Assembly: GCF_900129345.1 (NCBI RefSeq)
Contig: NZ_FQVK01000016.1
Location: 36,014-100,013 of the forward strand
Direction: 5' to 3'
Origin: Ruegeria intermedia
Lineage (GTDB): Bacteria; Pseudomonadota; Alphaproteobacteria; Rhodobacterales; Rhodobacteraceae
Length of the DNA stretch: 64,000 nt
The translations under genes were made by a program, and so were the position numbers. Of the stretch, positions 53,868 to 63,057 are shown in pieces. The notes under the pieces were generated by a model. That model searched no databases and had not been told where the DNA came from. It saw only the letters and a list, made by a program, of their open reading frames with translations. How positions within the stretch are numbered: the stretch's first letter is position 1; each line of letters opens with the position of its first letter.

Positions 53868-54440
53868 TTACTTGCCGGCCACGGCAACGTTGCGCGGTGT
53901 CTCGGCGGGTTCGCGGGGCGGCCGGCCGATCACGTCGCGCAGGTCATCCAGTTCGATGAAGTTGTCGGCCTGGCGCCGCAGTTCGTCCGAGATCATCGGC
54001 GGCTGGCTGCGGATGGTCGACACCACCGATACGCGCACCCCCTGCCGTTGCAGGCTGGCGATCAGCGGGCGGAAATCCCCATCGCCCGAGAACAGCACGA
54101 TGTGATCCACGCGCGGCGCCAGTTCCATGGCATCGACGGTCAGTTCGATATCCATGTTCCCCTTGACCTTCCGGCGCCCCATGCTGTCGGTGTATTCCTT
54201 GGCCGGTTTGGTCACCATGGTGAACCCGTTGTAGTTCAGCCAGTCGACCAAGGGGCGGATCGGCGAGTATTCGTCGTTTTCCAGCAGCGCGGTGTAGTAA
54301 AAGGCCCTCAGAAGCTTGCCGCGACGCATGAATTCCTGACGCAGCAATTTGTAGTCTATATCAAATCCCAGGGCTTTCGCGGCGGCGTACAGATTCGAGC
54401 CGTCGATGAACAGCGCCAGCCGTTCGTCCTTGTAAAACAT
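53868..54440 (-). CDS. NYN-domain protein (LabA/DUF88 family), putative RNase
   Basis: A 190-residue PIN-like nuclease domain. The acidic residues expected to bind metal are in LALFIDGSNLYAAAKALG, GNMDIELTVDAMEL and VLFSGDGDFRPLIASLQRQGVRVSVVS. Homologues include LabA and human MARF1-type nucleases; the bacterial ones probably process RNA. The ATG at 54440 has AAGGACC upstream. It diverges from folK and is followed by a very stable hairpin. Confidence 0.85.
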   Translation of the reverse strand: MFYKDERLALFIDGSNLYAAAKALGFDIDYKLLRQEFMRRGKLLRAFYYTALLENDEYSPIRPLVDWLNYNGFTMVTKPAKEYTDSMGRRKVKGNMDIELTVDAMELAPRVDHIVLFSGDGDFRPLIASLQRQGVRVSVVSTIRSQPPMISDELRRQADNFIELDDLRDVIGRPPREPAETPRNVAVAGK

Positions 54441-54531
54441 AAAATGGTCCTTCCGGTATTGCTCAGCGCGCGGTGGCGTAAGTGAGTGATGAGAAATCAC
54501 GCGCCGGTGTCTTCAAAATAGGAGATTCCGT

Positions 54532-54558
54532 ATGTATCGCAAGAGCGCTCAGGTCTGA
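54532..54558 (+). CDS. Possible 8-codon leader ORF upstream of folK
   Basis: ATG with AGGAG 7 bases upstream starts an 8-codon frame (MYRKSAQV) that stops 14 bases before the folK ATG. The initiation signal is better than that of folK. No attenuator-like hairpins were found. It could be chance. Confidence 0.25.
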   Translation: MYRKSAQV

Positions 54559-54572
54559 ACATAGGGTTATTT

Positions 54573-55151
54573 ATGGTCAATTCCAGGTCAAAAGCGGTCA
54601 TCGCGCTGGGGGCGAATCTCAAACTGAGAACAGATGAGCCCAAGGTGACACTTCGCAGGGCTCTCGATGCGATGGCCGACGCGGGGTTGGTGATTCGTTC
54701 CGTCAGCCGGTTCTTTTCGACCCCGTGTTTTCCGGCGGGTGCCGGGCCGGACTATGTCAATGCCGCCGCGCTGGTCGAAACCGAGGCGGCCCCGCAGGAA
54801 ATTCTGGCCCTTCTGCACCGGATCGAGGCCGATTTCGGTCGCGCTCGCCAGCAACGCTGGGGGATGCGCACGCTTGATCTGGATATTGTCTGCTGGGGCG
54901 ATCGCGTTCTGCCCGATGCGGCCGGGTTCGACCATTGGCTGAACCTGCCGCCCGACCGGCAGCGAGAGGCAGCTCCCGAGCAGTTGATCCTGCCGCATCC
55001 GCGCCTGCAGGACCGCGCCTTCGTGCTGGTTCCGATGGTGGACGTGGCGCCGGGCTGGCGGCACCCGGTGCTGGGCCTGACGGTTGCCGAGATGATCGAA
55101 CGCCTGCCGCCGGACGATATCGCCGCGGTCACGCCGCTGGGTGCTGGGTGA
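54573..55151 (+). CDS. folK: 2-amino-4-hydroxy-6-hydroxymethyldihydropteridine diphosphokinase
   Basis: A 192-residue folate enzyme. It has VIALGANL, the FFSTPCFPAGAGPDYVNAAALVET segment that binds the pterin, RIEADFGRARQQRWGMRTLDLDIVCWGD with the metal aspartates, and LPHPRLQDRAFVLVPMVDVAPGWRHP. Length is slightly greater than in E. coli because of an insertion around GFDHWLNLPPDRQREAAPEQ. Its start may depend on a short leader frame upstream. rpoZ follows from its own promoter. Confidence 0.93.
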   Translation: MVNSRSKAVIALGANLKLRTDEPKVTLRRALDAMADAGLVIRSVSRFFSTPCFPAGAGPDYVNAAALVETEAAPQEILALLHRIEADFGRARQQRWGMRTLDLDIVCWGDRVLPDAAGFDHWLNLPPDRQREAAPEQLILPHPRLQDRAFVLVPMVDVAPGWRHPVLGLTVAEMIERLPPDDIAAVTPLGAG

Positions 55152-55168
55152 AAAAGGGCATTTCCCGC

Positions 55169-55197
55169 TTGTCAAGGCGGGGATTCGCGCTTAGATA
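55169..55197 (+). promoter_or_regulatory. Sigma-70 promoter of rpoZ-rsh
   Basis: TTGTCA and TAGATA are separated by exactly 17 bases; the -10 ends 40 bases before the rpoZ ATG. This is one of the best promoter matches in the window. Confidence 0.7.
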
Positions 55198-55237
55198 AGC
55201 GTCTTCCTGACATGGTTTCATTAGTGGAGAGCGCCTC

Positions 55238-55591
55238 ATGGCCCGCGTGACGGTCGAAGATTGCGTAGACAAGGTTCCGAACCGGTTCGAACTGGTGATG
55301 CTCGCCGCCCACCGTGCGCGCGAGATTTCCGCCGGCGCGCCGATCACGATCGACCGCGACAACGACAAGAACCCGGTCGTGGCCCTGCGCGAGATCGCCG
55401 AAGAAACCCAGACCGCGGATGAACTGCGCGAGCGTCTGATCGAGGCCAACCAGACCCAGATCGAGGTCGACGAGCCCGAAGAAGATCAGATGGCTCTGCT
55501 GATGGGGGCCGAATCGGACAAGCCCGCAGATGACGACATGTCGGAAGAAAAACTCCTGCGCGCCCTGATGGAGGCTCAGGGCCAGGGGTAA
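55238..55591 (+). CDS. rpoZ: RNA polymerase omega subunit
   Basis: A 117-residue subunit that helps assemble RNA polymerase and, in proteobacteria, forms one ppGpp site. [33 protein letters not shown] is the conserved half; the second half is acidic ([22 protein letters not shown]). It directly precedes the ppGpp enzyme gene by 26 bases, so signal enzyme and a sensor subunit are co-expressed. Confidence 0.95.
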   Translation: MARVTVEDCVDKVPNRFELVMLAAHRAREISAGAPITIDRDNDKNPVVALREIAEETQTADELRERLIEANQTQIEVDEPEEDQMALLMGAESDKPADDDMSEEKLLRALMEAQGQG

Positions 55592-55617
55592 GCCCTGAAC
55601 ATGAAGGTGCGGACCGG

Positions 55618-57750
55618 ATGATTTCTGCTGAAGACCTGGTTGCGCTGGTCCGCAACTACAACCCCAAGACAAATGCCGATCGCATCATCCGGGCCTACGA
55701 GTTCGGCAAGCAGATGCATGAAGGGCAGTTCCGGCACTCGGGCGAGCCCTATTTTTCGCATCCCGTCGCGGTTGCCGCCATTCTGACCGAACAGCGTCTG
55801 GACGATGCCACGATCATCACCGCGCTGCTGCACGACACGATCGAGGACACCAAGGCCAGCTATTCCAAGATCGCCGAGCTGTTCGGTGACGAGGTGGCGA
55901 TGCTGGTCGACGGCGTCACCAAGCTGACCAATCTTCAGCTTTCCAGCCGCGAAACAAAGCAGGCCGAGAATTTCCGCAAGCTGTTCATGGCCATGTCCAA
56001 AGACCTGCGGGTTATTCTGGTCAAGCTGGCCGACCGCTTGCACAACATGCGCACGATCAAGGCGATGCGCCCGGAAAAGCAGGTGCAGAAAGCGCGCGAG
56101 ACGATGGACATCTTCGCGCCCCTGGCCGGTCGGATGGGCATGCAATGGATGCGCGAGGAGCTTGAGGACCTGGCCTTCCGTGTCCTCAACCCTGAAGGGC
56201 GCCAGTCGATCATCCGTCGTTTCATCACGCTGCAGCGCGAAACGGGCGACGTGATCCACCGCATCACCGGAGACATGCGGCACGAGCTGGAGAAAGCGGG
56301 GATCGAGGCCGAGGTGTTCGGCCGCGCCAAGAAGCCCTATTCGATCTGGCGCAAGATGCAAGAAAAGGATCAGGGCTTTTCGCGCCTGTCCGACATCTAC
56401 GGTTTCCGCATCATCACCCGGACCGAGGAAGACTGCTATCGCGCGCTGGGCGCGATACATCAACGCTGGCGCGCGGTGCCGGGGCGGTTCAAGGATTACA
56501 TCAGTCAGCCCAAATCGAACGGCTATCGCTCGATCCACACGACCGTATCCGGGCGTGACGGCAAGCGGGTCGAGGTGCAGATCCGAACCCGGCAGATGCA
56601 CGATGTTGCCGAATCCGGCGTGGCGGCGCACTGGTCCTACCGGGACGGGGTGCGGACCGAAAACCCCTTTGCCGTGGACCCGGCCAAATGGATCGCCAGC
56701 CTGACCGAGCAGTTCAATTCCGAGGAAGATCACGAAGACTTCCTCGAGGCGGTCAAGCTCGAAATGTATTCCGACCAGGTGTTCTGCTTCACGCCCAAGG
56801 GCGACGTGGTCAAGCTGCCGCGCGGGGCGACGCCGATCGATTTCGCCTATGCGATCCACACCCGCATCGGCCATGCCTGCGTAGGGGCCAAGGTCGACGG
56901 CATCCGGGTGCCGTTGTGGACCCGGCTCAAGAACGGGCAATCGGTCGACATCATCACCGCCGACGGCCAGACCCCGCAGGTGACCTGGCTTGAGATTGCA
57001 GTGACCGGCAAGGCCCGCACCGCCATCCGCCGCGCCCTGCGCGAGGTTGATCGTGAGCGGTTCATCAAACTGGGCCGCGAATTGGTGCGCGCGGGGTTCG
57101 AGCATGTGGGCCGCAAAGCCACCGACAAGGCGCTGGAGACCGCTGCCAAGCAGCTGCGGATCAAGGACAGCGACGAGCTGCTGGCCCGGGTCGGCAGCGC
57201 CGAACTCACGGCCCATGACGTGGTCGCCGTGGTCTATCCCGACCTGACCAAGGATGAGGGTGAGGCGATTCCGCTGCGCCGCGCGGTGATCGGCCTGGAA
57301 CCGGGCCAGAAATTCGAACGCGCGCCCTGTTGTCAGCCGCTTCCGGGGGAACGGATCGTGGGTATCACCTCGCGGGGGAAGGGCGTGGTTGTCCATGCCA
57401 TCGACTGCGACCGCCTGACCGAATTCGAAGACCAGCCGCAGCGCTGGGTCGATCTGCACTGGCATTCGGGAACGCACCCGGCGGCCTATGGCGCCACGCT
57501 GGACCTGACCATCGGCAACGATGCCGGGGTGCTGGGGCGTATTTGCACATTGATCGGCGAGAAAAAGGCCAATATCTCGAACCTGGAATTCGTGGACCGC
57601 AAACCGGATTTTTACCGCCTTCTGCTCAGCGTCGAGGTGCGCGACCTGCAACAGCTGCATTCGCTGATGCTGATGCTCGAGGCCGAAAGCGATGTCGCGG
57701 CGGTCGAACGGTATCGAAACACGCGGGACGCTGCGGTCGCAGCCAGCTGA
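55618..57750 (+). CDS. rsh: Bifunctional (p)ppGpp synthetase/hydrolase (Rsh)
   Basis: A 710-residue stringent-response enzyme. The HD hydrolase domain shows HPVAVAAILTEQ and LLHDTIEDT. The synthetase domain has the RFKD of GRFKDYISQPKSNGYRSIHTTV, the RxKD form typical of bifunctional enzymes, and VEVQIRT. A TGS domain follows (DVVKLPRGATPIDFAYAIHTRIG), a conserved-cysteine region with APCCQPLPGERIVG, and a C-terminal ACT domain (LDLTIGNDAGVLGRICTLIGEKKANI). It is the single long Rsh expected in this group. Confidence 0.95.
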   Translation: MISAEDLVALVRNYNPKTNADRIIRAYEFGKQMHEGQFRHSGEPYFSHPVAVAAILTEQRLDDATIITALLHDTIEDTKASYSKIAELFGDEVAMLVDGVTKLTNLQLSSRETKQAENFRKLFMAMSKDLRVILVKLADRLHNMRTIKAMRPEKQVQKARETMDIFAPLAGRMGMQWMREELEDLAFRVLNPEGRQSIIRRFITLQRETGDVIHRITGDMRHELEKAGIEAEVFGRAKKPYSIWRKMQEKDQGFSRLSDIYGFRIITRTEEDCYRALGAIHQRWRAVPGRFKDYISQPKSNGYRSIHTTVSGRDGKRVEVQIRTRQMHDVAESGVAAHWSYRDGVRTENPFAVDPAKWIASLTEQFNSEEDHEDFLEAVKLEMYSDQVFCFTPKGDVVKLPRGATPIDFAYAIHTRIGHACVGAKVDGIRVPLWTRLKNGQSVDIITADGQTPQVTWLEIAVTGKARTAIRRALREVDRERFIKLGRELVRAGFEHVGRKATDKALETAAKQLRIKDSDELLARVGSAELTAHDVVAVVYPDLTKDEGEAIPLRRAVIGLEPGQKFERAPCCQPLPGERIVGITSRGKGVVVHAIDCDRLTEFEDQPQRWVDLHWHSGTHPAAYGATLDLTIGNDAGVLGRICTLIGEKKANISNLEFVDRKPDFYRLLLSVEVRDLQQLHSLMLMLEAESDVAAVERYRNTRDAAVAAS

Positions 57751-57766
57751 GAGGGGACGAGCAGGA

Positions 57767-58465
57767 GTGGTTTTCAAGCGCCGTGATCGCCGCTCAGCTC
57801 TTCAGGCCGCCTCGGAGTTCGTGTATCCGCGCGGCGGTTGGACCCGGGCCTTTCACTATGTCAAACACCGCGTCCGGCGTCTGCCCGACACGCCCGAGCG
57901 TATCGCACGCGGCATCGGCGCGGGCGTCTTCGCCTCGTTTACGCCGTTCTACGGGTTGCATTTCGTCGTGGCAGCGGTGCTGGCCCGCCTGATCAACGGC
58001 AACATCCTGGCGGCGCTCAGCGGTACGTTCTTCGGCAATCCGCTGACCTATGTGCCGATCGGGGTGATCTGCCTGCAGACCGGGCATTTCCTGCTGGGCA
58101 CGAAATATGATGAGGGCGACACCCAGGGGCTGATGGGCAAATTCGCCGACGCGCTGCGCGATCTCAAGGACAACTTCCTTGCCCTCTTCACCGACCGCGT
58201 TGCCGACTGGCACGGTCTGGCGCAGTTCTATGACGATGTGTTCTACCCTTACATGATCGGCGGCATCATCCCGGGCATCGTGGCCGGGGTGATCTGCGGC
58301 TATCTCAGCCTGCCCCTGATCCGCACCTATCAACAGCGCCGCCGGGCCAGGATCAAAGCCAAGTTCGAGGAAATCAAACGCCGCGCGGAAGCAACCCCTG
58401 CCGTTTCGCAAACAAACCCTCTAGGCTCGGCGCGGGCGACCGGAAAGGATTCGAAAGATGTCTGA
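57767..58465 (+). CDS. DUF2062 membrane protein
   Basis: A 232-residue inner-membrane protein. [78 protein letters not shown] is the DUF2062 core with two to three helices; a later helix is [20 protein letters not shown] and the tail is basic. It starts with GTG 16 bases after rsh and overlaps pdxJ by 8 bases. Function unknown; in this operon it is constantly near rsh and pdxJ in roseobacters. Confidence 0.82.
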   Translation: MVFKRRDRRSALQAASEFVYPRGGWTRAFHYVKHRVRRLPDTPERIARGIGAGVFASFTPFYGLHFVVAAVLARLINGNILAALSGTFFGNPLTYVPIGVICLQTGHFLLGTKYDEGDTQGLMGKFADALRDLKDNFLALFTDRVADWHGLAQFYDDVFYPYMIGGIIPGIVAGVICGYLSLPLIRTYQQRRRARIKAKFEEIKRRAEATPAVSQTNPLGSARATGKDSKDV

Positions 58466-59204
58466 CACTCACCTGCGTCTGGGCGTGAATATCGACCACG
58501 TGGCCACCGTACGCAACGCACGCGGCGGGGCCTATCCCGACCCGCTGCGCGCGGCCAAGCTGGCCGAAGAGGCCGGCGCTGACGGCATCACCGCGCATCT
58601 GCGCGAAGACCGCCGCCACATTTCCGACGGCGACATCGAAGGCTTGATGCAGGTTCTGTCTGTGCCGCTGAATTTTGAAATGGCCGCCACCCCCGAGATG
58701 CAGGCGATCGCCCTGCGCCACAAGCCGCACGCGGTCTGCATCGTTCCCGAAAAGCGCGAGGAACGCACCACCGAGGGCGGGCTGGAAGTCGCGCGCGAGG
58801 AAAACCGCCTGGCCCATTTCATCGCGCCGCTGCGTGACGCGGGCTGCCGCGTGTCGATCTTCATCGCCGCCGACCGCAAGCAGATCGAGGCCGCCCACCG
58901 CATCGGCGCGCAGGTGATCGAACTGCACACCGGCGCCTATTGCGACGCCCATGCCGAGGGCCGGATGGATGACGCGCAACGTGAACTGGAGGCGCTGCGC
59001 GAGATGTCGGCCTTTGCGCATTCGCTGGGCCTCGAGGTGCATGCCGGCCACGGCCTGACCTATGACACGGTGCAGCCCGTGGCGGCCTTCCCCGAACTGC
59101 GCGAGCTCAACATCGGCCATTTCCTGATCGGCGAGGCCATCTTCCGCGGTCTGGGTCCGGCGATCCATGAAATGCGCCGCCTGATGGACGAGGCGCGCCG
59201 ATGA
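58458..59204 (+). CDS. pdxJ: Pyridoxine 5'-phosphate synthase
   Basis: A 248-residue TIM-barrel enzyme condensing 1-deoxyxylulose 5-phosphate with aminoacetone phosphate. It has [66 protein letters not shown] and [11 protein letters not shown]. The ATG overlaps the DUF2062 gene by 8 bases. It provides the cofactor for the several transaminases in this window. Confidence 0.96.
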   Translation: MSDTHLRLGVNIDHVATVRNARGGAYPDPLRAAKLAEEAGADGITAHLREDRRHISDGDIEGLMQVLSVPLNFEMAATPEMQAIALRHKPHAVCIVPEKREERTTEGGLEVAREENRLAHFIAPLRDAGCRVSIFIAADRKQIEAAHRIGAQVIELHTGAYCDAHAEGRMDDAQRELEALREMSAFAHSLGLEVHAGHGLTYDTVQPVAAFPELRELNIGHFLIGEAIFRGLGPAIHEMRRLMDEARR

Positions 59205-59241
59205 CCCGCTGCCTTGAAGCCTCCTTCTTCTGGATCTCCCG

Positions 59242-59688
59242 ATGCGCTTGAACATACCCAGGTTTCTTGTCGTCTTCGTGATCACCTCGATCGCGGTCCC
59301 GGCTATTTTATTCGGCGTTTCGGCGGTGTTCGGAATTGACTTGTCCAGCAGTTTCCTGCCGTTCATCCCCTTTTTGGCCGCCGCGACTTTCGAAGGACAT
59401 CGACAGGTTCAGACGCACCAGACCATGCCGGGCAGCGGCGACATGTGGAGCGCCGCACTATGGATGGGCATCGTCGGCATGTTGGCCAACCTTGTCATGG
59501 CTGGGCTGTTCTTTCTTGTCGTTCCAGGCATGTCCGAGGGATTGGCCGGTATCCCGGTGAACTTTTTGGTGATCGGTTTCACGATCACCTTTGTCGTGGC
59601 GTTTCTCATTTCGCGGCTATTCCTGTGGGTGGGCGCCCGGTCTGCGTTTAAGGCTCTTGAAAGGGCAAAGAAAGAGACGCACTCATGA
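59242..59688 (+). CDS. ABZJ_00895-type membrane protein
   Basis: A 148-residue protein with four predicted helices: [63 protein letters not shown] and [23 protein letters not shown]. The [14 protein letters not shown] turn and the overall plan fit the uncharacterised ABZJ_00895 family. Its stop overlaps the acpS start by 4 bases. Confidence 0.72.
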   Translation: MRLNIPRFLVVFVITSIAVPAILFGVSAVFGIDLSSSFLPFIPFLAAATFEGHRQVQTHQTMPGSGDMWSAALWMGIVGMLANLVMAGLFFLVVPGMSEGLAGIPVNFLVIGFTITFVVAFLISRLFLWVGARSAFKALERAKKETHS

Positions 59689-60128
59689 TCCTCGGCATCG
59701 GTACGGATCTTGCGAATATCGAGCGCATCCAAAGCACGCTCGACCGGTTCGGCGACCGGTTCCGCAACCGTGTCTTCACCGAGACCGAACGGCGCAAGGC
59801 CGAGCGGCGCGCCGACACCGCCGGCACCTATGCCAAGCGCTGGGCCGCGAAAGAGGCGTGCTCCAAGGCGCTGGGCACCGGCCTGCGCATGGGCATCGCC
59901 TGGAAGGACATGGCGGTGACCAATCTGCACACCGGCCAACCCGTGATGCACGTTACCGGCTGGGCCGCCGAGCGGCTGCGCGAAATGACGCCCGAGGGGC
60001 ATGAGGCGATCATCCACGTCACCCTGACCGACGACCACCCCTGGGCGCAGGCCTTCGTTGTGATCGAGGCCCGCCCGGTGGTCGATCCGGACGCGGCCTT
60101 GACTTGGCCCCGCACGCCCCGCATGTAG
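59685..60128 (+). CDS. acpS: Holo-acyl-carrier-protein synthase
   Basis: A 147-residue phosphopantetheinyl transferase. [15 protein letters not shown] provides the magnesium aspartate (Asp8) and [18 protein letters not shown] the glutamate; [17 protein letters not shown] closes the fold. It activates acyl carrier protein for lipid synthesis. In alphaproteobacteria acpS follows pdxJ and precedes lepB, as here, with only the small membrane gene inserted. Confidence 0.94.
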   Translation: MILGIGTDLANIERIQSTLDRFGDRFRNRVFTETERRKAERRADTAGTYAKRWAAKEACSKALGTGLRMGIAWKDMAVTNLHTGQPVMHVTGWAAERLREMTPEGHEAIIHVTLTDDHPWAQAFVVIEARPVVDPDAALTWPRTPRM

Positions 60129-60158
60129 CCCCCAACGACGCAAGGACTGGAGAGCAGT

Positions 60159-60995
60159 ATGGCCGAGCAAGCCAAATCCGGAAACGCCATCTGGGAGACG
60201 ATCAAGACCATCGTCTATGCGATGCTGATCGCGGGCGTTTTCCGAACCCTGTTCTTCCAGCCCTTCTGGATCCCGTCGGGGTCGATGAAGCCCACGCTGC
60301 TGATCGGCGATTTCCTGTTCGTCAACAAGATGGCCTATGGCTATTCCTACGCCTCGTGTCCCAGCCTGATCATCCCCAGCGTCGGACTCAACATCGACGC
60401 CGAGGACATCTGCGGCTGGATGGGCGGAGACAACACCCGTCTGCTGGGCGGCGAGCCCGAACGCGGCGACGTGATCGTGTTCCGCCACCCGGTCACCGGC
60501 CGCGATTACATCAAGCGGCTGATCGGCCTGCCGGGCGACCGCATCCAGGTGCGCGGTGGGGTGGTCTTCATCAACGGGGTCGAGGCCAAACAGACCCCCG
60601 ACGGCACCTTCTCCGAGATCGCCGAGCCGCAAGGCCCGCAGCGTCTGCGCCCGCGCTGTGAAAACGGCCCTGTCGGTATCGGTGGCACCTGCGAGAAGTC
60701 ACGATTCATCGAAACCCTGCCCAACGGCGTTCAGCACGAAATCCTGAACATCAGCAACCAGGGATCGGACAACACCGGTATCTACCTCGTTCCCGAAGGC
60801 CACTATTTCTTCATGGGCGACAACCGCGACAATTCCGCCGACTCGCGCCTGCCGCAATCGGCCGGCGGGGTGGGCTACGTGCCCTATGAAAACCTGATCG
60901 GTCGCGCCGACCGCATCATGTTCTCGTCCGCGGGCCGGTCGATGCTGTTCTTCTGGACCTGGCGGGGCGACAGGTTCTTCAAGGCGGTCCATTGA
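60159..60995 (+). CDS. lepB: Signal peptidase I
   Basis: A 278-residue membrane protease that cuts signal peptides. One membrane helix ([20 protein letters not shown]) is followed by the catalytic serine in [20 protein letters not shown], the general-base lysine in [16 protein letters not shown], and box [14 protein letters not shown]. An insertion with cysteines ([27 protein letters not shown]) is seen, typical for alphaproteobacterial LepB. It ends within the rnc start. Confidence 0.95.
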   Translation: MAEQAKSGNAIWETIKTIVYAMLIAGVFRTLFFQPFWIPSGSMKPTLLIGDFLFVNKMAYGYSYASCPSLIIPSVGLNIDAEDICGWMGGDNTRLLGGEPERGDVIVFRHPVTGRDYIKRLIGLPGDRIQVRGGVVFINGVEAKQTPDGTFSEIAEPQGPQRLRPRCENGPVGIGGTCEKSRFIETLPNGVQHEILNISNQGSDNTGIYLVPEGHYFFMGDNRDNSADSRLPQSAGGVGYVPYENLIGRADRIMFSSAGRSMLFFWTWRGDRFFKAVH

Positions 60996-61672
60996 AGCTG
61001 TCCGCCGACATGAAGGCGTTCCAGAAACGCCTAGGGCACCAGTTCGCCAATCCCGAACTTCTGGTGCGGGCGCTGACGCACGGGTCGGTCTCGTCGGCCA
61101 CGCGGCCTGACAACCAGCGGCTCGAATTCCTCGGCGACCGGGTGCTGGGCCTGGTGATGGCCAGCGCCCTGCTCGAGGCCGACAAGACCGCCACCGAAGG
61201 CCAGTTGGCGCCGCGATTCAACGCGCTGGTGCGCAAGGAAACCTGCGCCGACGTGGCCCGACAGATCGACCTGGGCGCGGTGCTGAAGCTGGGCCGGTCC
61301 GAGATGATGTCGGGCGGCCGTCGCAAACAGGCGTTGCTGGGCGACGCGATGGAGGCGGTGATCGCCGCCGTCTACCGCGATGCCGGGTTCGAGACCGCGC
61401 GCGACGTGATCCTCAAACTCTGGGGAGATCGGATCCACACGGTCAAAGCCGATGCCCGCGACGCCAAAACCGCGCTTCAGGAATGGGCCCAGGCCCGCGG
61501 TCAGAAACCGCCCAGCTATGTCGAACTGTCGCGCACAGGTCCCGACCACGCCCCGGTCTTCACCATCGCCGCCCGGCTGGAAACCGGCCCCGAGGCGCGG
61601 GCCACCGCGCCGTCCAAGCGCCAGGCCGAACAGGCCGCCGCGCGGGCCTTGCTGGACAGTCTCCCCAAATAG
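60992..61672 (+). CDS. rnc: Ribonuclease III
   Basis: A 226-residue double-strand-specific endonuclease. The signature [17 protein letters not shown] and the second acidic cluster [14 protein letters not shown] carry the catalytic acids; a C-terminal dsRNA-binding domain covers about 155-224 ([21 protein letters not shown] ... [13 protein letters not shown]). The start is TTG overlapping the lepB stop, with AAGG 7 bases upstream; an ATG six codons later is the alternative. lepB-rnc-era is the standard order. Confidence 0.95.
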   Translation: MKLSADMKAFQKRLGHQFANPELLVRALTHGSVSSATRPDNQRLEFLGDRVLGLVMASALLEADKTATEGQLAPRFNALVRKETCADVARQIDLGAVLKLGRSEMMSGGRRKQALLGDAMEAVIAAVYRDAGFETARDVILKLWGDRIHTVKADARDAKTALQEWAQARGQKPPSYVELSRTGPDHAPVFTIAARLETGPEARATAPSKRQAEQAAARALLDSLPK

Positions 61673-61711
61673 TCGACCACTCTTCATCTGGCCGAAAATA
61701 TCCCGGGGGGT

Positions 61712-61762
61712 CCGGGGGGCTGGCCCCCCGGCTTTCGACGCAGTCCGGGGCTGGCCCCCGAC
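61712..61762. repeat. Two GC-rich hairpins with the same CTGG loop between rnc and era
   Basis: The first is CCGGGGGG-CTGG-CCCCCCGG (perfect 8-bp stem, 61712-61731). The second, 61743-61762, has GTCCGGGG-CTGG-CCCCCGAC (one mismatch). They are preceded by GCCGAAAATATCCC. The shared loop suggests a small repeat unit rather than chance, probably a dispersed intergenic element. Confidence 0.6.
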
Positions 61763-61810
61763 GCCGTTCTGCGCTAGGGAAACGGACTTGCAACCAGGAC
61801 CAACATCACC

Positions 61811-62719
61811 ATGACCACACGCGCCGGATTCATCGCCCTGATCGGAGAGCCCAACGCGGGCAAATCCACCCTTCTGAACCGCATGGTCGGGGCAAAGGTC
61901 TCGATCGTAACGCACAAGGTGCAGACCACGCGCGCCCGCATCCGCGGCGTCGCCATGGAGGGGGATGCGCAACTGGTCTTCGTCGACACGCCGGGTCTGT
62001 TCAAACCTCGCCGCCGGCTTGACCGTGCGATGGTCGCGGCGGCCTGGGGCGGGGCGGCCGATGCCGACATCATCGTGCTGATGGTCGAGGCGCATCGCGG
62101 CATCACCGAAGGCGTCGAGCGCATCCTGGACGGCCTGTCCGAGATCGCGCAGGGCCGCAAGGTGGCGCTGGCGATCAACAAGATCGACCGGGTCGAAGCC
62201 CCCGCGCTGCTGTCTCTGACCCGCGACCTGAATGACCGCTTCCCCTTTGCCGAAACCTTCATGATCTCGGCCGAGAAAGGCCACGGCGTCGAGGATCTGC
62301 GCAAATGGCTGGCGCAGCAATTGCCCGAAGGCCCCTGGCTCTACCCCGAGGACCAGATCGCCGATCTGCCGCTGCGCATGATCGCGGCCGAGATCACCCG
62401 CGAGAAGCTGACCCTGCGCCTGCATCAGGAACTGCCCTATCAGCTGACGGTCGAGACCGAGAACTGGGAGGAACGCAAGGATGGTTCGGCCAGGATCGAT
62501 CAGGTGATCTATGTCATGCGCGACGGCCACAAGGGCATCGTGCTGGGCAAGCGTGGCGAGACCATCAAGGCCATCAGCCAGTCGGCCCGGGCCGAGTTGG
62601 AGGAATTTCTCGACCGCAAGATCCACCTGTTCCTGCAGGTGAAGGTCCGGCCCAACTGGCTGGAAGAGGCCGAGCGCTACTCGGAAATGGGGCTGGATTT
62701 CAAAGACGGCAACGCATGA
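61811..62719 (+). CDS. era: GTPase Era
   Basis: A 302-residue 16S rRNA-binding GTPase. G1 is GEPNAGKSTLLNRMVG, the switch region TTRARIRG, G3 VDTPGLF, G4 NKID, and the C-terminal KH domain is seen in IDQVIYVMRDGHKGIVLGKRGETIKAISQSARAELEEFL. It checks 30S maturation. An upstream 138-base gap carries repeat hairpins. Its stop overlaps the next start by 4 bases. Confidence 0.96.
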   Translation: MTTRAGFIALIGEPNAGKSTLLNRMVGAKVSIVTHKVQTTRARIRGVAMEGDAQLVFVDTPGLFKPRRRLDRAMVAAAWGGAADADIIVLMVEAHRGITEGVERILDGLSEIAQGRKVALAINKIDRVEAPALLSLTRDLNDRFPFAETFMISAEKGHGVEDLRKWLAQQLPEGPWLYPEDQIADLPLRMIAAEITREKLTLRLHQELPYQLTVETENWEERKDGSARIDQVIYVMRDGHKGIVLGKRGETIKAISQSARAELEEFLDRKIHLFLQVKVRPNWLEEAERYSEMGLDFKDGNA

Positions 62720-63045
62720 CCCGCCTGACGGCCGAGTTCTGGGTCCACGCCTACCTGGCCCGGCTGCGCCTGCACGAGATTCCCGCCTTTGTCGTAGCCC
62801 ATGGCGACGACACAGCCGGCGCTGTTCTGGTCAAGCTCAACACGCTCGACGGCAATGCCACCGCCTTTCAGCGCAGCTTCGACCTGCTCAGCGGCGCGCG
62901 CAAATGGATCGAACTGGCCAAAGGCCCCGAGGCCGAGGTGGACGAGGCAATCGCCCGCCAGCGCAGCTTTGACCCCGATCTTTGGGTGATCGAGGTCGAA
63001 GACCGGCAAGGCCGGCATCTGTTGAACGAGGAAGGGCTGGACTGA
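62716..63045 (+). CDS. DUF1491 family protein
   Basis: A 109-residue soluble protein reading TAEFWVHAYLARLRLHEIPAFVVAHGDDTAGAVLVKLNTLDG and ending EVEDRQGRHLL. DUF1491 is widespread in alphaproteobacteria downstream of era and has no known role. The ATG overlaps the era stop by 4 bases. Confidence 0.85.
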   Translation: MTRLTAEFWVHAYLARLRLHEIPAFVVAHGDDTAGAVLVKLNTLDGNATAFQRSFDLLSGARKWIELAKGPEAEVDEAIARQRSFDPDLWVIEVEDRQGRHLLNEEGLD

Positions 63046-63057
63046 GACCTGGACCTT

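Noticed and set aside
55576..57777. Minus-strand frame of 733 codons opposite rsh
   Set aside because: Shadow frame; rsh is complete with all domains on the plus strand.
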